DNA from: an uncultured Saprospiraceae bacterium
GTDB lineage: Bacteria; Bacteroidota; Bacteroidia; Chitinophagales; Saprospiraceae
Assembly (NCBI GenBank): GCA_937997635.1
Contig: CALLFA010000067.1
Location: forward strand, 1-42,841
Length of the DNA stretch: 42,841 nucleotides
Reading direction: 5' to 3'
Position 1 is the first letter of the stretch. Each line of letters begins with the position of its first letter. The notes under the pieces are model-generated. The model was given only the letters and a program-made list of their open reading frames with translations, was not told the DNA's origin and made no database searches. Of this stretch, positions 23,577 to 33,549 are shown one piece after another. The translations under genes and the position numbers were made by a program.

Positions 23577-24461
23577 TCAGACATCGCAGATATGCACACC
23601 TTCTTCTAAAGACTCTATGGGGTTAGGGCCTTTAGGGATAAACTCTTGTGCTATAAATCCGGTATATCCAGTGTCTTTGATTGCTTTTGCAATTGCAGGA
23701 TAATACAATTCTTGGGTATCATTAATTTCATTACGACCAGGAACACCACCTGTGTGATAATGCGAAATATATTGGTGATTATCTTGAATCGTACGAATGA
23801 CATCACCTTCCATGATTTGCATGTGGTAGATATCATACAATAGTTTAAAATTAGGAGAGGCTACTTTTTCAACTAGTTCAACACCCCAAGCAGTATGATC
23901 ACACATATAATCTTTGTGATCGACTTTACTATTCAACAATTCCATCGAAATAATGACACCGTGTTTCTCAGCTAGTTTTATGACTGGCTCAAGTCCTACG
24001 GCACAATTTTCTAAACCTTGTTCATCTGACATACCATTTCTATTACCAGAAAAACAAATGACTTGTTTGACACCAAACTCAGCCGCTTTGGGTATGACAT
24101 CAGTGTATTGTCTCAATAATTCTGCGTGATTATCAGTCTCATTGAATCCGTTAGGTATGCCTAGATTTGACCCATTTGACATACCACATTCCAAGCCATA
24201 GTTTTTAATGACTGGCCAATCCTTAGGATCGATAATTTCGATGGATTTTATGCCGATTTCTTGAGCGGCTTCTGCCAGTTCTTCTAAAGGCATATTATAA
24301 CACCATTTACACACAGAATGGTTTACATCCCCTTTTAGCTTTTCCTTATTAGCCGTATATGTATGATCAGTTATCAAAGTGGAATTTTTAGTACTGCATG
24401 AGGCAATAGTAATGGCACCCAAGCCTTTCGCTGTTGATGATAGTAATTGACGTCTTTTCAT
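23577..24461 (-). CDS. Hydroxypyruvate isomerase-like TIM barrel with Tat/lipoprotein signal
   Basis: 294 aa. Signal MKRRQLLSST with twin arginines and lipobox IASC (C22), so exported and probably lipidated. The barrel follows the Hyi/D-tagatose-3-epimerase pattern with all four metal ligands placed: E174 (ISMELLNS), D210 (LLYDIYHMQIMEGD), H236 (HYHTGGVPGRNEI) and E273 (FIAQEF). The Hyi-like motif GVPGRNE is particularly clear. Known Hyi enzymes are cytosolic. Export here points to a sugar or glycoside derivative in the periplasm, in line with the neighbouring dehydrogenase. First gene of the minus-strand set; a 94-base gap separates it from the GMC gene. Confidence 0.9.
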   Translation of the reverse strand: MKRRQLLSSTAKGLGAITIASCSTKNSTLITDHTYTANKEKLKGDVNHSVCKWCYNMPLEELAEAAQEIGIKSIEIIDPKDWPVIKNYGLECGMSNGSNLGIPNGFNETDNHAELLRQYTDVIPKAAEFGVKQVICFSGNRNGMSDEQGLENCAVGLEPVIKLAEKHGVIISMELLNSKVDHKDYMCDHTAWGVELVEKVASPNFKLLYDIYHMQIMEGDVIRTIQDNHQYISHYHTGGVPGRNEINDTQELYYPAIAKAIKDTGYTGFIAQEFIPKGPNPIESLEEGVHICDV

Positions 24462-24646
24462 GTTAACTAGATTAGTCTAAATATATGAAATGAATCGTAG
24501 AAAAGGACACTGATTGAGAGACTTTATATAGTGAACAGCAAGCTAAATCATACATGTGTGAGCAAATTCAAAATTTTTATAAACGCAACAGCCCTACAAA
24601 ACAGATACAAAAGGTCTTAAATCAGAATCCGCAGTCTTAAATGACA

Positions 24647-24654
24647 TAAATTTG
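24647..24654 (+). promoter_or_regulatory. Bacteroidota -7 element for the sensor kinase gene
   Basis: TAAATTTG, an exact TAnnTTTG, 26 bases before the ATG at 24681. No TTTG at -33. The rest of the 219-base divergent gap contains no recognisable gene. Confidence 0.45.
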
Positions 24655-24680
24655 TGCCCTAAGTTTTACACGTCTAAAAT

Positions 24681-27600
24681 ATGCTAATCGTGTTAAGAAA
24701 GTGGGTCTATGTAGTTATTCTGATAATGTCAACTGTATTAAGTTATGCCCAAGCTCCCAGACTTAATTTTAAAACGATTGATAACACATCTGGACTCCCA
24801 AATAATTTTATCAATGCGATTGAAATGGATAGTCTTGGATTTCTTTGGGTAGGCACAACTGATGGTCTCTGCAGGTACGATTCTCCTAATCAAGTTCAGA
24901 CCTATAAATCCGGTCAATTGGGTTTGGAGTCCAGTCATATTAAAGATATTAAAGCTGGTGAAAACAATAAGCTCTGGATAGGTACAAATTTTGGGGGCGT
25001 TACCGTTTACGATTATGAAAAAGATACTTATAAAACATATAACAACGCAGAAGAAGATAAATTCAAATTATCGAATACTGAAATACTAAGTATTCATGAA
25101 ATTGATAGCACTGAAATTTGGATTGGGACTGAAAATGGTTTGAATGTGCTATATCCAGAAAATGACAGCATTTATCATTTTCCAATATCTAGTAAAGATG
25201 ATTCAAAAATTAACTCGAATGCGATTTTAGATATATATGAGGATAATAATGGGTGGATATGGATAGGTACTTGGGGCGGTTCATTCTATCTTTATTTACC
25301 CTCTGAATCTGGTAAGCATAACGATGGAAAATTCAGGAAAATCGATATAGGTAAAGAATCTGGGGCACTGAGTATTTGGAAAGTTTATCAGGATTCAAAA
25401 GGAATATATTGGATAGCAACTCATAATAGAGGTTTGTATGCTATGTTACTCCCGTCTAGCGCTAGCAATGATATAAATAATCAAAATTGGCAACCAGTCT
25501 TTCATTCATATACTGAAGACTTAATAAGTCAAAAAACGATTTCGAGTAATTATATAACTGACTTACAAGAAGATGATGAAGGAAATAATTGGATCACAAC
25601 AACCCATGGGCTTAACGTCATCAGGCGCTCAGAAAGAGATAAATTTTCTCATGAAAATCCAACACAAAGAGTTGAGCTTCTCTTTGAACGGCATTATGAA
25701 AATTCCTTTAAAAATACCATAGCTAACAATTTGGTTAGAAACGCATTCAAAGACAAACAAGGGATCATGTGGTTTGGAACAATTTCCGGGCTTAATCAAT
25801 TCAATTGGTATACAAATCAATTTAACATTGTCACCATACCATCTAGTAATAACATAAACAGCCCTACCAATGATCAACTGATAAATTCAATATTTTTAAA
25901 AGACGAAAACACCTTACTAATAGCTTCCCATTTGGATGGATTATTGACCTATGATTTAAAGAAAGAAGAGTTGGTTAAACAAAAAGAATACAAAAACCTT
26001 AAGTTTAGTCAACGCATCAGTACAATAAATCAATTTGATAATAAACTCTATATCGGGACAACTTCAGGAGTAAGTATTTATGATACGATTACTCAAAATT
26101 TAGTTGATTACAACCTACAAGCTAATTCCGAAAAAGAAGAATCAGAATTATTTATTACCTATATATTAAAAGATTCAAATAAAAGACTATGGGTAGGTTC
26201 TGAAGAAGGACTTATTCTTGTTAATGAAGAAAAAAATGAATTCAAATGGTATACTAATTCACAAGATGACCCTACGAGTATTTCTGATAACGCTATTACT
26301 AAGATTTACGAAGATAGTCACGGTAATATATGGTTTACTACCTATAATGGATTAAATCTACTGCAAGAAAACAATGGTTCTTTTTCATTTAGAACTTATA
26401 AGCGGGGTAATACGGATTTTGATATTCCATTTAATAAGCTGACCGCTATTGATGAATATAATGGCAACATATATATAGGTGGTAGGAATGGAATATTTAA
26501 ATTCGATTTAAAAACAAAAAAATTCGAAACTCTAGAATATGACAGATTACAATATTCCATAAATAGTATTTTAATAACAAAAGAAGGTGTTTTATGGGCA
26601 AGTAATTCTGATGGTGTACTGCGCTACAATCTTAATTCCACTGAGTATAAATTATTTAATAAAACTGATGGCATCAGAGATATGTCATTCAGAGTTGCTG
26701 CAGGCCACATAGGCGATAAGGGTGATATATTTTTTGGAGGAATTAAAGGTTTTATTCAATTTAATGATGCTGAGTTAAAGAAAAACGATGCTAAACCTGA
26801 AGTATATATTACGCAAATTAAAACCATCAATACAGACAGAGAGCATGCCATCTGCGGAATTAATAGAAAAACCATAACTCTCCCATCCAATAATTATTAT
26901 TTAGCACTTAATTTTACAGGTCTAAATTATAATCAGCCAGAAAACAATCAATATAAATATAAGCTTGAAGGATTTAGTGATGAAGATTGGCAAACAACTC
27001 AAACCCAACAAGCTATTTACACCAATTTAGATGCAGGAGAATATACATTTAAAGTAATTGCTTCTAACAATGAAGGTGTATGGAATAATGAAGGTGCTGA
27101 ATTAAACATCATAGTCAAAGCTGCTATGGTAGAAACACTTTGGTTTAAATTACTTCTATTTTTATTGATGTTATCATTTGCTTGGCTAGCATTCCAGCTA
27201 TACACTAAAAACATAAGGAACAGAAATGAAATATTAAGAGAATACAATGAAAAATTAAATACGCAAGTACAAAAAACTGAAGCTGCAAATACAAGTCTTG
27301 AAGAAAGAGAAAAATACATGAAAGTCCTATTGACAAAATTAGAACAGTCAAACGAGGAGTTATTGCGTTCAAATAAAGACTTAGAAGAATTTGCTTATGC
27401 TGCTTCACATGATATGAAAGAGCCTTTGCGTACGGTTGGTACATTTACAAATTTACTCAACAAAAAATATCATGACAAAATAGGAGAATCTGGCAAAGAA
27501 TATATCGAATTTATTACACAAGGTGTTGATCGAATGTCTGCACTGATAAATAGTTTGTTGAGTTATTCACAAGTAGGCAAAAAGGATATTGAATTTGAAG

Positions 27601-28139
27601 AATGCGATTTAAATATAATTGTAGATTCAAAAATTAAAGATTTATCTCAAATTATTTCAGAGAAAAATGTTTCTATACAATGCGATAGTTTACCGACGAT
27701 AATCTGTGCAGGAAACCAAATTGGGATGGTATTTTATAATTTAATTCTCAATGGTATAAAATTTAATAAAAGTGAACATCCTCGAATCGAAATTTCATCA
27801 TTTGATAACGAGTCGGAATGGCAATTCAATGTAAGCGATAATGGTATAGGCATTCCAGCTAAATATGAGAAGCAAATTTTTGAAATCTTCAAACGCTTAC
27901 ACAATCGCGATGAATATGAAGGGACAGGAATAGGTCTTGCATTATGCAATAAAATCATCCTTCGTCATGATGGTCAAATTTCTGTTCAATCAGAACCCAA
28001 TGAGGGAACTACATTCTCATTCACCATCAGTAAAAACATAAAACTAGTAAAAACAGAGCCTCCTGGGGCTGTTAGTAAGAAGAAGCAACACAAAAAAAAA
28101 CTTACTAAACGAAGACAGCAATTAGTAGTCGAAGAATGA
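24681..28139 (+). CDS. Periplasmic-propeller sensor histidine kinase (Reg_prop/Y_Y_Y type)
   Basis: 1152 aa. Signal peptide (to about 24), then two seven-bladed propellers of Reg_prop repeats (for example GLPNNFINAIEMDSLGFLWVGT, ILDIYEDNNGWIWIGT, ITKIYEDSHGNIWFTT) up to about 740, a Y_Y_Y domain (YKYKLEGFSDEDWQ, about 770-815), a membrane helix at about 820-838 and a coiled coil. The kinase core has phosphoacceptor H910 (AASHDMKEPLRTVG), N-box N1024, DNGIGIP from D1053, an F-box and GTGIGLAL. It ends in a Lys-rich tail; there is no receiver or AraC domain, unlike classical hybrid regulators, so a separate response regulator is needed. It probably senses a glycan or sugar derivative and may control the flanking uptake/oxidation genes (inference). 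Confidence 0.93.
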   Translation: MLIVLRKWVYVVILIMSTVLSYAQAPRLNFKTIDNTSGLPNNFINAIEMDSLGFLWVGTTDGLCRYDSPNQVQTYKSGQLGLESSHIKDIKAGENNKLWIGTNFGGVTVYDYEKDTYKTYNNAEEDKFKLSNTEILSIHEIDSTEIWIGTENGLNVLYPENDSIYHFPISSKDDSKINSNAILDIYEDNNGWIWIGTWGGSFYLYLPSESGKHNDGKFRKIDIGKESGALSIWKVYQDSKGIYWIATHNRGLYAMLLPSSASNDINNQNWQPVFHSYTEDLISQKTISSNYITDLQEDDEGNNWITTTHGLNVIRRSERDKFSHENPTQRVELLFERHYENSFKNTIANNLVRNAFKDKQGIMWFGTISGLNQFNWYTNQFNIVTIPSSNNINSPTNDQLINSIFLKDENTLLIASHLDGLLTYDLKKEELVKQKEYKNLKFSQRISTINQFDNKLYIGTTSGVSIYDTITQNLVDYNLQANSEKEESELFITYILKDSNKRLWVGSEEGLILVNEEKNEFKWYTNSQDDPTSISDNAITKIYEDSHGNIWFTTYNGLNLLQENNGSFSFRTYKRGNTDFDIPFNKLTAIDEYNGNIYIGGRNGIFKFDLKTKKFETLEYDRLQYSINSILITKEGVLWASNSDGVLRYNLNSTEYKLFNKTDGIRDMSFRVAAGHIGDKGDIFFGGIKGFIQFNDAELKKNDAKPEVYITQIKTINTDREHAICGINRKTITLPSNNYYLALNFTGLNYNQPENNQYKYKLEGFSDEDWQTTQTQQAIYTNLDAGEYTFKVIASNNEGVWNNEGAELNIIVKAAMVETLWFKLLLFLLMLSFAWLAFQLYTKNIRNRNEILREYNEKLNTQVQKTEAANTSLEEREKYMKVLLTKLEQSNEELLRSNKDLEEFAYAASHDMKEPLRTVGTFTNLLNKKYHDKIGESGKEYIEFITQGVDRMSALINSLLSYSQVGKKDIEFEECDLNIIVDSKIKDLSQIISEKNVSIQCDSLPTIICAGNQIGMVFYNLILNGIKFNKSEHPRIEISSFDNESEWQFNVSDNGIGIPAKYEKQIFEIFKRLHNRDEYEGTGIGLALCNKIILRHDGQISVQSEPNEGTTFSFTISKNIKLVKTEPPGAVSKKKQHKKKLTKRRQQLVVEE

Positions 28140-28567
28140 AGGTCGTTGGTGGAATGGCATCAAAAGATAACTTATTGCAGTCTGGGTCACCTTACAGCGA
28201 CAACGATGTATCATTCATTATCACTTAAAAAGACCTACAAAGAAATAATTTTTACAAGCAAATCAATCATAACATATTGATAATCTGATAGTTGCAAAAA
28301 GATGTAAATATTTTTTACAAAAAAATGTGGCTTATCCGTTACTTATACGTCTTATAATTGGAAGTTGTTCTTTTAAATTGGCTTGCGTCCTTCCGCCTGG
28401 AAGTTCGGCAGGCCTTTTTTTTATTTACAATAAATTGAATATCAGGCCTTTATAGATAATATCTGTATTCCACACTACTCCATCTTCTCATTACTTTTTT
28501 AGCTTTCGCTATAAATCAAAACAGACGACCATTTATCAGCTTTTTTAATGGTATCTTTCAGGGGACT
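28140..28567. other. Intergenic region with an isolated strong terminator; possible small RNA
   Basis: A 428-base gap between the kinase and the next receptor. No convincing small protein gene. It is AT-rich except for the GC-rich terminator at 28380-28422, which lies 240 bases after the kinase stop and 146 bases before the receptor ATG. Either the kinase mRNA has a long 3' end, or a separate short RNA ends here. A weak TAATTTTT is present near 28247, but no full promoter is seen. Confidence 0.4.
28380..28422 (+). terminator. Strong rho-independent terminator
   Basis: GGCTTGC (28380-28386) pairs with GCAGGCC (28408-28414), with an inner TTCC-gcct-GGAA stem in the loop, followed by eight T residues. 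The best-formed plus-strand terminator of the window. Confidence 0.8.
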
Positions 28568-31003
28568 ATGAAAAGCTATTATTACTTCGAAAGAGCCTCT
28601 TTGCTCGCCATATTCTTATTGTCATCGGTCTATTCTTTTGCCCAAGAAACAGACTGGATTCAACTCGAATTTGGAAACAAAAAAAACAATACTGAATCAA
28701 CAGTTTCTCTATCAGGCCTTGTCAAGGATCTAAATTTTGACTTGCCACTTATAGGGGCAACTGTAGAAGTTGTTGACAAAGCTATTGGTACCGTTACAAA
28801 TGAGAATGGCACTTTCAAATTAGAATTACCAACTGGGCAACATCAACTTGCGATCTCTTACATTGGATATAACAATATGCGTGTCAATTTATTGATCTAT
28901 GAGAACGCATTCACCATTCTGAATTTGTCAGGATCTGCTGTTGAACTGGAGCAAGTGACCATTAAAGAACAGTCCCAAAGAGATAATATAGAAAGTGTGA
29001 TCAGTGGTGTAGAAAGACTAGACCGTCGAAGTCTAGATACGAAGCCTAAACTTTTGGGTGAAGTAGACGTCCTTCGAAGTATTCAGACATTATCCGGTGT
29101 GACTTCTGTAGGCGATGGCGCTTCAGGTTTTAATGTACGAGGGGGTAATGCAGACGAAAATCTCATCCTGCAAGACGGAGCTTTAATTTTCAACCCCAGT
29201 CATACTCTTGGATTTTTCTCTTTGTTTCATCCAGATCTAATCAATACAGTAAATCTATATAAAGGAGATCAACCTGCAAATTATGGTGGACGACTGTCTT
29301 CTGTTCTCGAAGTCAATTTAAGAGAAGGCGACATGCAAAATTATAAAGCGAACGTTGGCTTAGGATTAATTTCTTCAAGACTCACTTTAGAAGGACCAGT
29401 AATAAAAGACAAAGCATCCCTTATTATTGGTGGGAGAGGAAGTTATTTAGATTGGTTACTTAATCGAGTAGACGATATTGATGTTCGAAATAGTAGTGCC
29501 GTCTTTTTTGACTTCACAGGTAAGTTTAGTTATAGAATTACAGATAAAACTAAATTAACCATAACTGGCTTCACGAGTGGCGATGAATTTCGGTTTGCGG
29601 ATCAAGTCAATTTTGAATATCAAACGAATACATTGTCAGGCTCTCTGAATCAACTCATCAGTGACAAATTTAATGTCAGATTAGGTGTCAGTACGGGCAC
29701 ATACAACAGTTCTTTATTTGACATCGACGGAAATGATATTTCTGAATTCAGCAATGATATTGGATATCTCCGAGGCGAATTAAAGGCCCTCTATCAAATG
29801 TCTGAAAAACAAAAGATATCATTTGGAGTTGAAGGAAATTCATACACTGTAAATCCAGGAACCATAAGTCCTACTACAGAAGAATCAACAGTCATTCCAG
29901 ATCAATTAGATGAAGAAAGGGCATTTGCTATGAGTCCTTTTTTACAATACGACATTGATGTGACAGAAAAGCTAAGTTTATCAGCAGGATTGAGGTATAC
30001 AGATTATGCAATTAATGGCCCAGCAACGGTAGCCACCTACGAAGAAAATACACCCCGGAGTGTGACTAGCTTCACTGGCAACATCACATTTGAAGATGGA
30101 GAAACAATCAAAAAATATTCTGCTTTCGAACCTAGATTTTCGGCAAGATACATATTGACAGAGTCTAGTTCTGTCAAGGCCGGATTTAATCAAACATTCC
30201 AATATTTAAATCAAATTTCAAATACGGCTTCAGCCACTCCTGTGGATTTATGGAAGCTATCTGACTTTCATATTCAGCCTCAAAAATCAACAAACTACTT
30301 TGCTGGTTTCTTCAAAAACTTTGATGACAATAGTGTATCCTCATCCATTCAATTGTTTTATCGTTCACAAGATAGAATTATAGAGTATAAAGATTTTGCC
30401 AACCTTTTACTTAATGACAATTTAGAAAGAGAGTTAGTTGACGGTAGAGGGAGATCGTTTGGAGCAGAATTTAATTACTCGATGACATCTAAACGCAATT
30501 TCATTCAATTCAATTATACATATTCTAAATCACAACGACTTGTTGAGGAGTCACCTACACAAGAAAGCATCAATAATGGCACCTGGTTTAATTCGAATTA
30601 TGACAAACCCCATTCACTGTTTGTGACCTATACTTATAAGACTTCAAAGTATGGAAAACTGGCAGCTAATTTCACCTACAGCACTGGAAGACCGACAACT
30701 GCTCCAATCAGTAATTTCAGAGTAGATAATCTGCAAAACATACCTGTCTTTTCCGATAGGAATCAATTTAGAATACCTGACTTTCATCGATTAGATGTCA
30801 GCTATACAGTCGGGCCAGTAAGAAATAAGAAAGACACCTTTAGCACAGAATTTGTATTTTCCATATACAATCTTTACGCTAGAAAAAACGCCTTTAGTGT
30901 ATTTTTTGAACAGCGAGTAGCACGAAGTATATCTGCAGTCCGAGTTGCCACACTAGGCACTATTTTTCCTGCAGTCACCTTAAATTTTTCATTTGGATCA
31001 TGA
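28568..31003 (+). CDS. TonB-dependent receptor paired with DUF4249 lipoprotein
   Basis: 811 aa. Signal peptide ending SFAQ (about 26), a carboxypeptidase-regulatory-like domain (about 46-130; LSGLVKDLNFDLPLIGATV, GTVTNENGTFKLELPTG, ISYIGYNNMRV), a plug (DVLRSIQTLSGVTSVGDGASGFNVRGGNADENLIL..., with RGG and the NLYKGDQPANYGGRLSSV strand), and a 22-strand barrel. This plug type is the one normally found next to DUF4249 genes in Bacteroidota. Its TGA overlaps the ATG of the next gene by 4 bases (ATGA), so the two are translationally coupled. The ligand is unknown. Confidence 0.93.
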   Translation: MKSYYYFERASLLAIFLLSSVYSFAQETDWIQLEFGNKKNNTESTVSLSGLVKDLNFDLPLIGATVEVVDKAIGTVTNENGTFKLELPTGQHQLAISYIGYNNMRVNLLIYENAFTILNLSGSAVELEQVTIKEQSQRDNIESVISGVERLDRRSLDTKPKLLGEVDVLRSIQTLSGVTSVGDGASGFNVRGGNADENLILQDGALIFNPSHTLGFFSLFHPDLINTVNLYKGDQPANYGGRLSSVLEVNLREGDMQNYKANVGLGLISSRLTLEGPVIKDKASLIIGGRGSYLDWLLNRVDDIDVRNSSAVFFDFTGKFSYRITDKTKLTITGFTSGDEFRFADQVNFEYQTNTLSGSLNQLISDKFNVRLGVSTGTYNSSLFDIDGNDISEFSNDIGYLRGELKALYQMSEKQKISFGVEGNSYTVNPGTISPTTEESTVIPDQLDEERAFAMSPFLQYDIDVTEKLSLSAGLRYTDYAINGPATVATYEENTPRSVTSFTGNITFEDGETIKKYSAFEPRFSARYILTESSSVKAGFNQTFQYLNQISNTASATPVDLWKLSDFHIQPQKSTNYFAGFFKNFDDNSVSSSIQLFYRSQDRIIEYKDFANLLLNDNLERELVDGRGRSFGAEFNYSMTSKRNFIQFNYTYSKSQRLVEESPTQESINNGTWFNSNYDKPHSLFVTYTYKTSKYGKLAANFTYSTGRPTTAPISNFRVDNLQNIPVFSDRNQFRIPDFHRLDVSYTVGPVRNKKDTFSTEFVFSIYNLYARKNAFSVFFEQRVARSISAVRVATLGTIFPAVTLNFSFGS

Positions 31004-32049
31004 ATAAGTTAGTCTTTATATTAATTGGTTTTTTTGCGAGTATATTTTTTCTCTGTTGTGTAGATGAAATTGATTTAAATATTGATACCGATAAACAATT
31101 TGTCGTTATTGATGGATTTATCAGTGATAGACTAGACGAGTACAGGGTTCGCGTAAGTACAAGTGCGGTGATTGGCTTGGGTAATGATAATATATTTGAT
31201 AATATTTCAGGTGCATCTGTAAGGGTCATTGATGAAAATGGCCTTGCTGTAAACTTCCAAGAATTAGAAATGGAGCCTGGCAATTATACTGGAGTGATGG
31301 AAGTGGATCCTTCTTTAGAATACGAAGTGGAAGTAGTTATGCCTGATGGCGAAATCATAAGAAGCGTGCCAGCAAGAGCATTGAACTCCCCAGATATTGA
31401 CTCGTTAACTTTTGAGGTGGTTACTGTAGAACAAATAAACAGTGCTGGCAATACAGTAGAATCCGATTTCATAGACATATTTACAAATACATCTGTAACG
31501 GATTCGGAAAAGCCATTTCTTCGATGGAGAGTTTCTGGTGAATACGAATTCAAAGAAGTATTTCCAGGTGCTCTAGATCAACTGAGATGTTATGTGACAA
31601 ACAATCTAGATCTCAACAATATAGAAATTTTCAGTACCGATGATTTAAATGGAAATGTACTTACTGATCAATTCGTCATACGCACAGCCGTAGATGATCG
31701 CTTCAATACGATTTACTGTTTTCATGTGGATCAGTTTGGTATCTCAGAACAGGAATACGACTACTGGACCAATGTACAAAAGCTCGTCGACTTGGAAGGC
31801 TCTCTTTTTGATCCACCACCTGGCGAATTAAAAAACAATTTATTTTCGGAAACAAATCCAGATAATATTGTACTCGGTTATTTTTCTGTTTCAACAGTCT
31901 CAGAGAAAAGGCTATTTATTGGTCCACAACAAATTGGTTATACCGTTGGAACAGAATGCCGATCATTCAGATTTACAACGCCTCGATGCTCAGATTGCAC
32001 AACGATCCTTGGAAGCACGAGAGAAAAGCCACCTTACTGGCCCATTTAG
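31000..32049 (+). CDS. DUF4249 domain lipoprotein
   Basis: 349 aa. Hydrophobic signal with two cysteines, C19-C20, at its end; one is the likely lipidation site, followed by acidic VDEIDL. The DUF4249 pattern is clear: FVVIDGFISD, RVRVSTSAVIG, ISGASVRVIDENG, a beta-sandwich, and the C-terminal LGYFSVSTVSEKRLFI. Several cysteines near the end (CRSF, RCSDC) probably form disulfides. It is coupled to the receptor gene by an ATGA overlap and likely acts as its surface-exposed partner, analogous in role to SusD but of a different fold (inference). Confidence 0.9.
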   Translation: MNKLVFILIGFFASIFFLCCVDEIDLNIDTDKQFVVIDGFISDRLDEYRVRVSTSAVIGLGNDNIFDNISGASVRVIDENGLAVNFQELEMEPGNYTGVMEVDPSLEYEVEVVMPDGEIIRSVPARALNSPDIDSLTFEVVTVEQINSAGNTVESDFIDIFTNTSVTDSEKPFLRWRVSGEYEFKEVFPGALDQLRCYVTNNLDLNNIEIFSTDDLNGNVLTDQFVIRTAVDDRFNTIYCFHVDQFGISEQEYDYWTNVQKLVDLEGSLFDPPPGELKNNLFSETNPDNIVLGYFSVSTVSEKRLFIGPQQIGYTVGTECRSFRFTTPRCSDCTTILGSTREKPPYWPI

Positions 32050-32118
32050 TATAAGTCGATTTTGTTTCAATTAGTATTTATGAGTAAATATTAGACTTGT
32101 ATTAATGTTAGACTTGAA

Positions 32119-33549
32119 TTATTTAAGCTGATTTCTCAAAATTAATACATCGACAGATTTATCATGCCATCGTCTGATGTCTGTAGAATCAACAAGCGTT
32201 GGCCCTAAAATGTAACCGCCAAATACCAAATCAATATCACCATCACCTTCAATGTCTCCCACATCAGTAGTCATCCATCTGCCATTTATTGATTCTGGCA
32301 CAACAGTGATATCAAATGCTAAGGATCGACTTTCCTTTTGTTGGAATACGAGAATTGAATTTTGGTTTGTGGTAGGAAAATAACTCGCTGTAACAAAATC
32401 AATCTTATTGTCGTCGTTTAAATGAAGTGCATTGACTTGTGTCGTTCCATAATGATCGAATCGATATTCTTCTTTAAATCGCTGATTGCCTTGATTAATG
32501 TAAATACGGACACCATGAAATTCTTTGGGCATATTCGAATAATCTGCATTATCACCAAGTGCCACAATAAAGTCTTGTAGACCATCATTATTTACATCCA
32601 CAACATCCAAGTCACTTAATCCTGTCTCTGGTGAAAATGCAATTAATTTTCTGACTTGACCATCCTCTTTATTTATTCGATAAATACCTTCTAGCGCTTG
32701 ACTGCACTGCACGATGATTTCCACAGACTCATTTCCGTCAATATCAGCTTCAAAGACTTTAAAACATCCTGGCAACTTCAATACTACTTCTTTTGCATTC
32801 AAGTCAGACTTATCCAATTTTGACAACTGTCCTGCTTGATGTCCAAATTCAGAAACATATAAGGCCTCCCGTACTTCTGTGAGATTAATCGGTCGCTTCA
32901 ATTTATCTATGACTACTTTTTCTTCACCACTATTTAGATCAAAAGTATTTAATGAACCTATGGCATGATCGTGAGGTCTCATCTCTCCTGCGTTTAGCAA
33001 ATACAAGCTAGTATCATTTTTAGGCATCATATCCAAGATTCTAGCTCGTGTTGTATATATTGATTTGTCGCCAGTATTGATATCAAGTTTCATAAATGTA
33101 TCTCGCTTGGCGATCCACAATTGGTCACTGCCTACCATTTTCACCGCTGTACTTGCAGGTACGCCCATTACGTCATCAAGTGCTTCAACTGTAAATAAGG
33201 ATTGCGGAGAATCAACAAGACTTTCTCTTATTGTTACTTCGGGTAAGGCATTACTGACAAAATGATCCATCAGTTCTGACCAAAGCTGGTCCGTCATGGG
33301 TTGCCTTCCCTTCTTCAGATAAAATTTCTTGTTCGCATAACTGTGTACGGAAGTCGTATCCCACATAAAATAGTCTGCCATATATGGAAAAACACTTTGC
33401 TCCCAAATATCAGGCGTCAACGAATTGGGATCAGGAACGATGTGACAGTTACCACAATTTTGTTGGAGCATTTTATCTTTTGATTCTCCCTTTGATAGGC
33501 AAGCAAATAAAAAACAGCAAAGCAGTATTGTTATAACAATGTATTTCAT
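32119..33549 (-). CDS. VCBS/FG-GAP repeat lipoprotein with c-type heme motif
   Basis: 476 aa. Lipoprotein signal LFAC (C17). Directly after it comes a heme c site C32-x-x-C35-H36 (NCGNCHIVPDP), with M58 a possible sixth ligand. The body (about 80-470) is a beta-propeller with four visible Ca-loop FG-GAP motifs such as VDVNNDGLQDF and GDIEGDGDIDL. The third and shortest of three overlapping lipoprotein genes behind susCD; its ATG overlaps the previous stop by 4 bases. A heme in this set hints at redox chemistry on the imported substrate, or the motif may have lost heme binding; neither can be decided here. Confidence 0.88.
   Translation of the reverse strand: MKYIVITILLCCFLFACLSKGESKDKMLQQNCGNCHIVPDPNSLTPDIWEQSVFPYMADYFMWDTTSVHSYANKKFYLKKGRQPMTDQLWSELMDHFVSNALPEVTIRESLVDSPQSLFTVEALDDVMGVPASTAVKMVGSDQLWIAKRDTFMKLDINTGDKSIYTTRARILDMMPKNDTSLYLLNAGEMRPHDHAIGSLNTFDLNSGEEKVVIDKLKRPINLTEVREALYVSEFGHQAGQLSKLDKSDLNAKEVVLKLPGCFKVFEADIDGNESVEIIVQCSQALEGIYRINKEDGQVRKLIAFSPETGLSDLDVVDVNNDGLQDFIVALGDNADYSNMPKEFHGVRIYINQGNQRFKEEYRFDHYGTTQVNALHLNDDNKIDFVTASYFPTTNQNSILVFQQKESRSLAFDITVVPESINGRWMTTDVGDIEGDGDIDLVFGGYILGPTLVDSTDIRRWHDKSVDVLILRNQLK

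Noticed and set aside
28380..28422. tRNA or riboswitch from the GC-rich patch with GTTCG
   Set aside because: No acceptor/anticodon arms can be drawn; the fold is a simple terminator.
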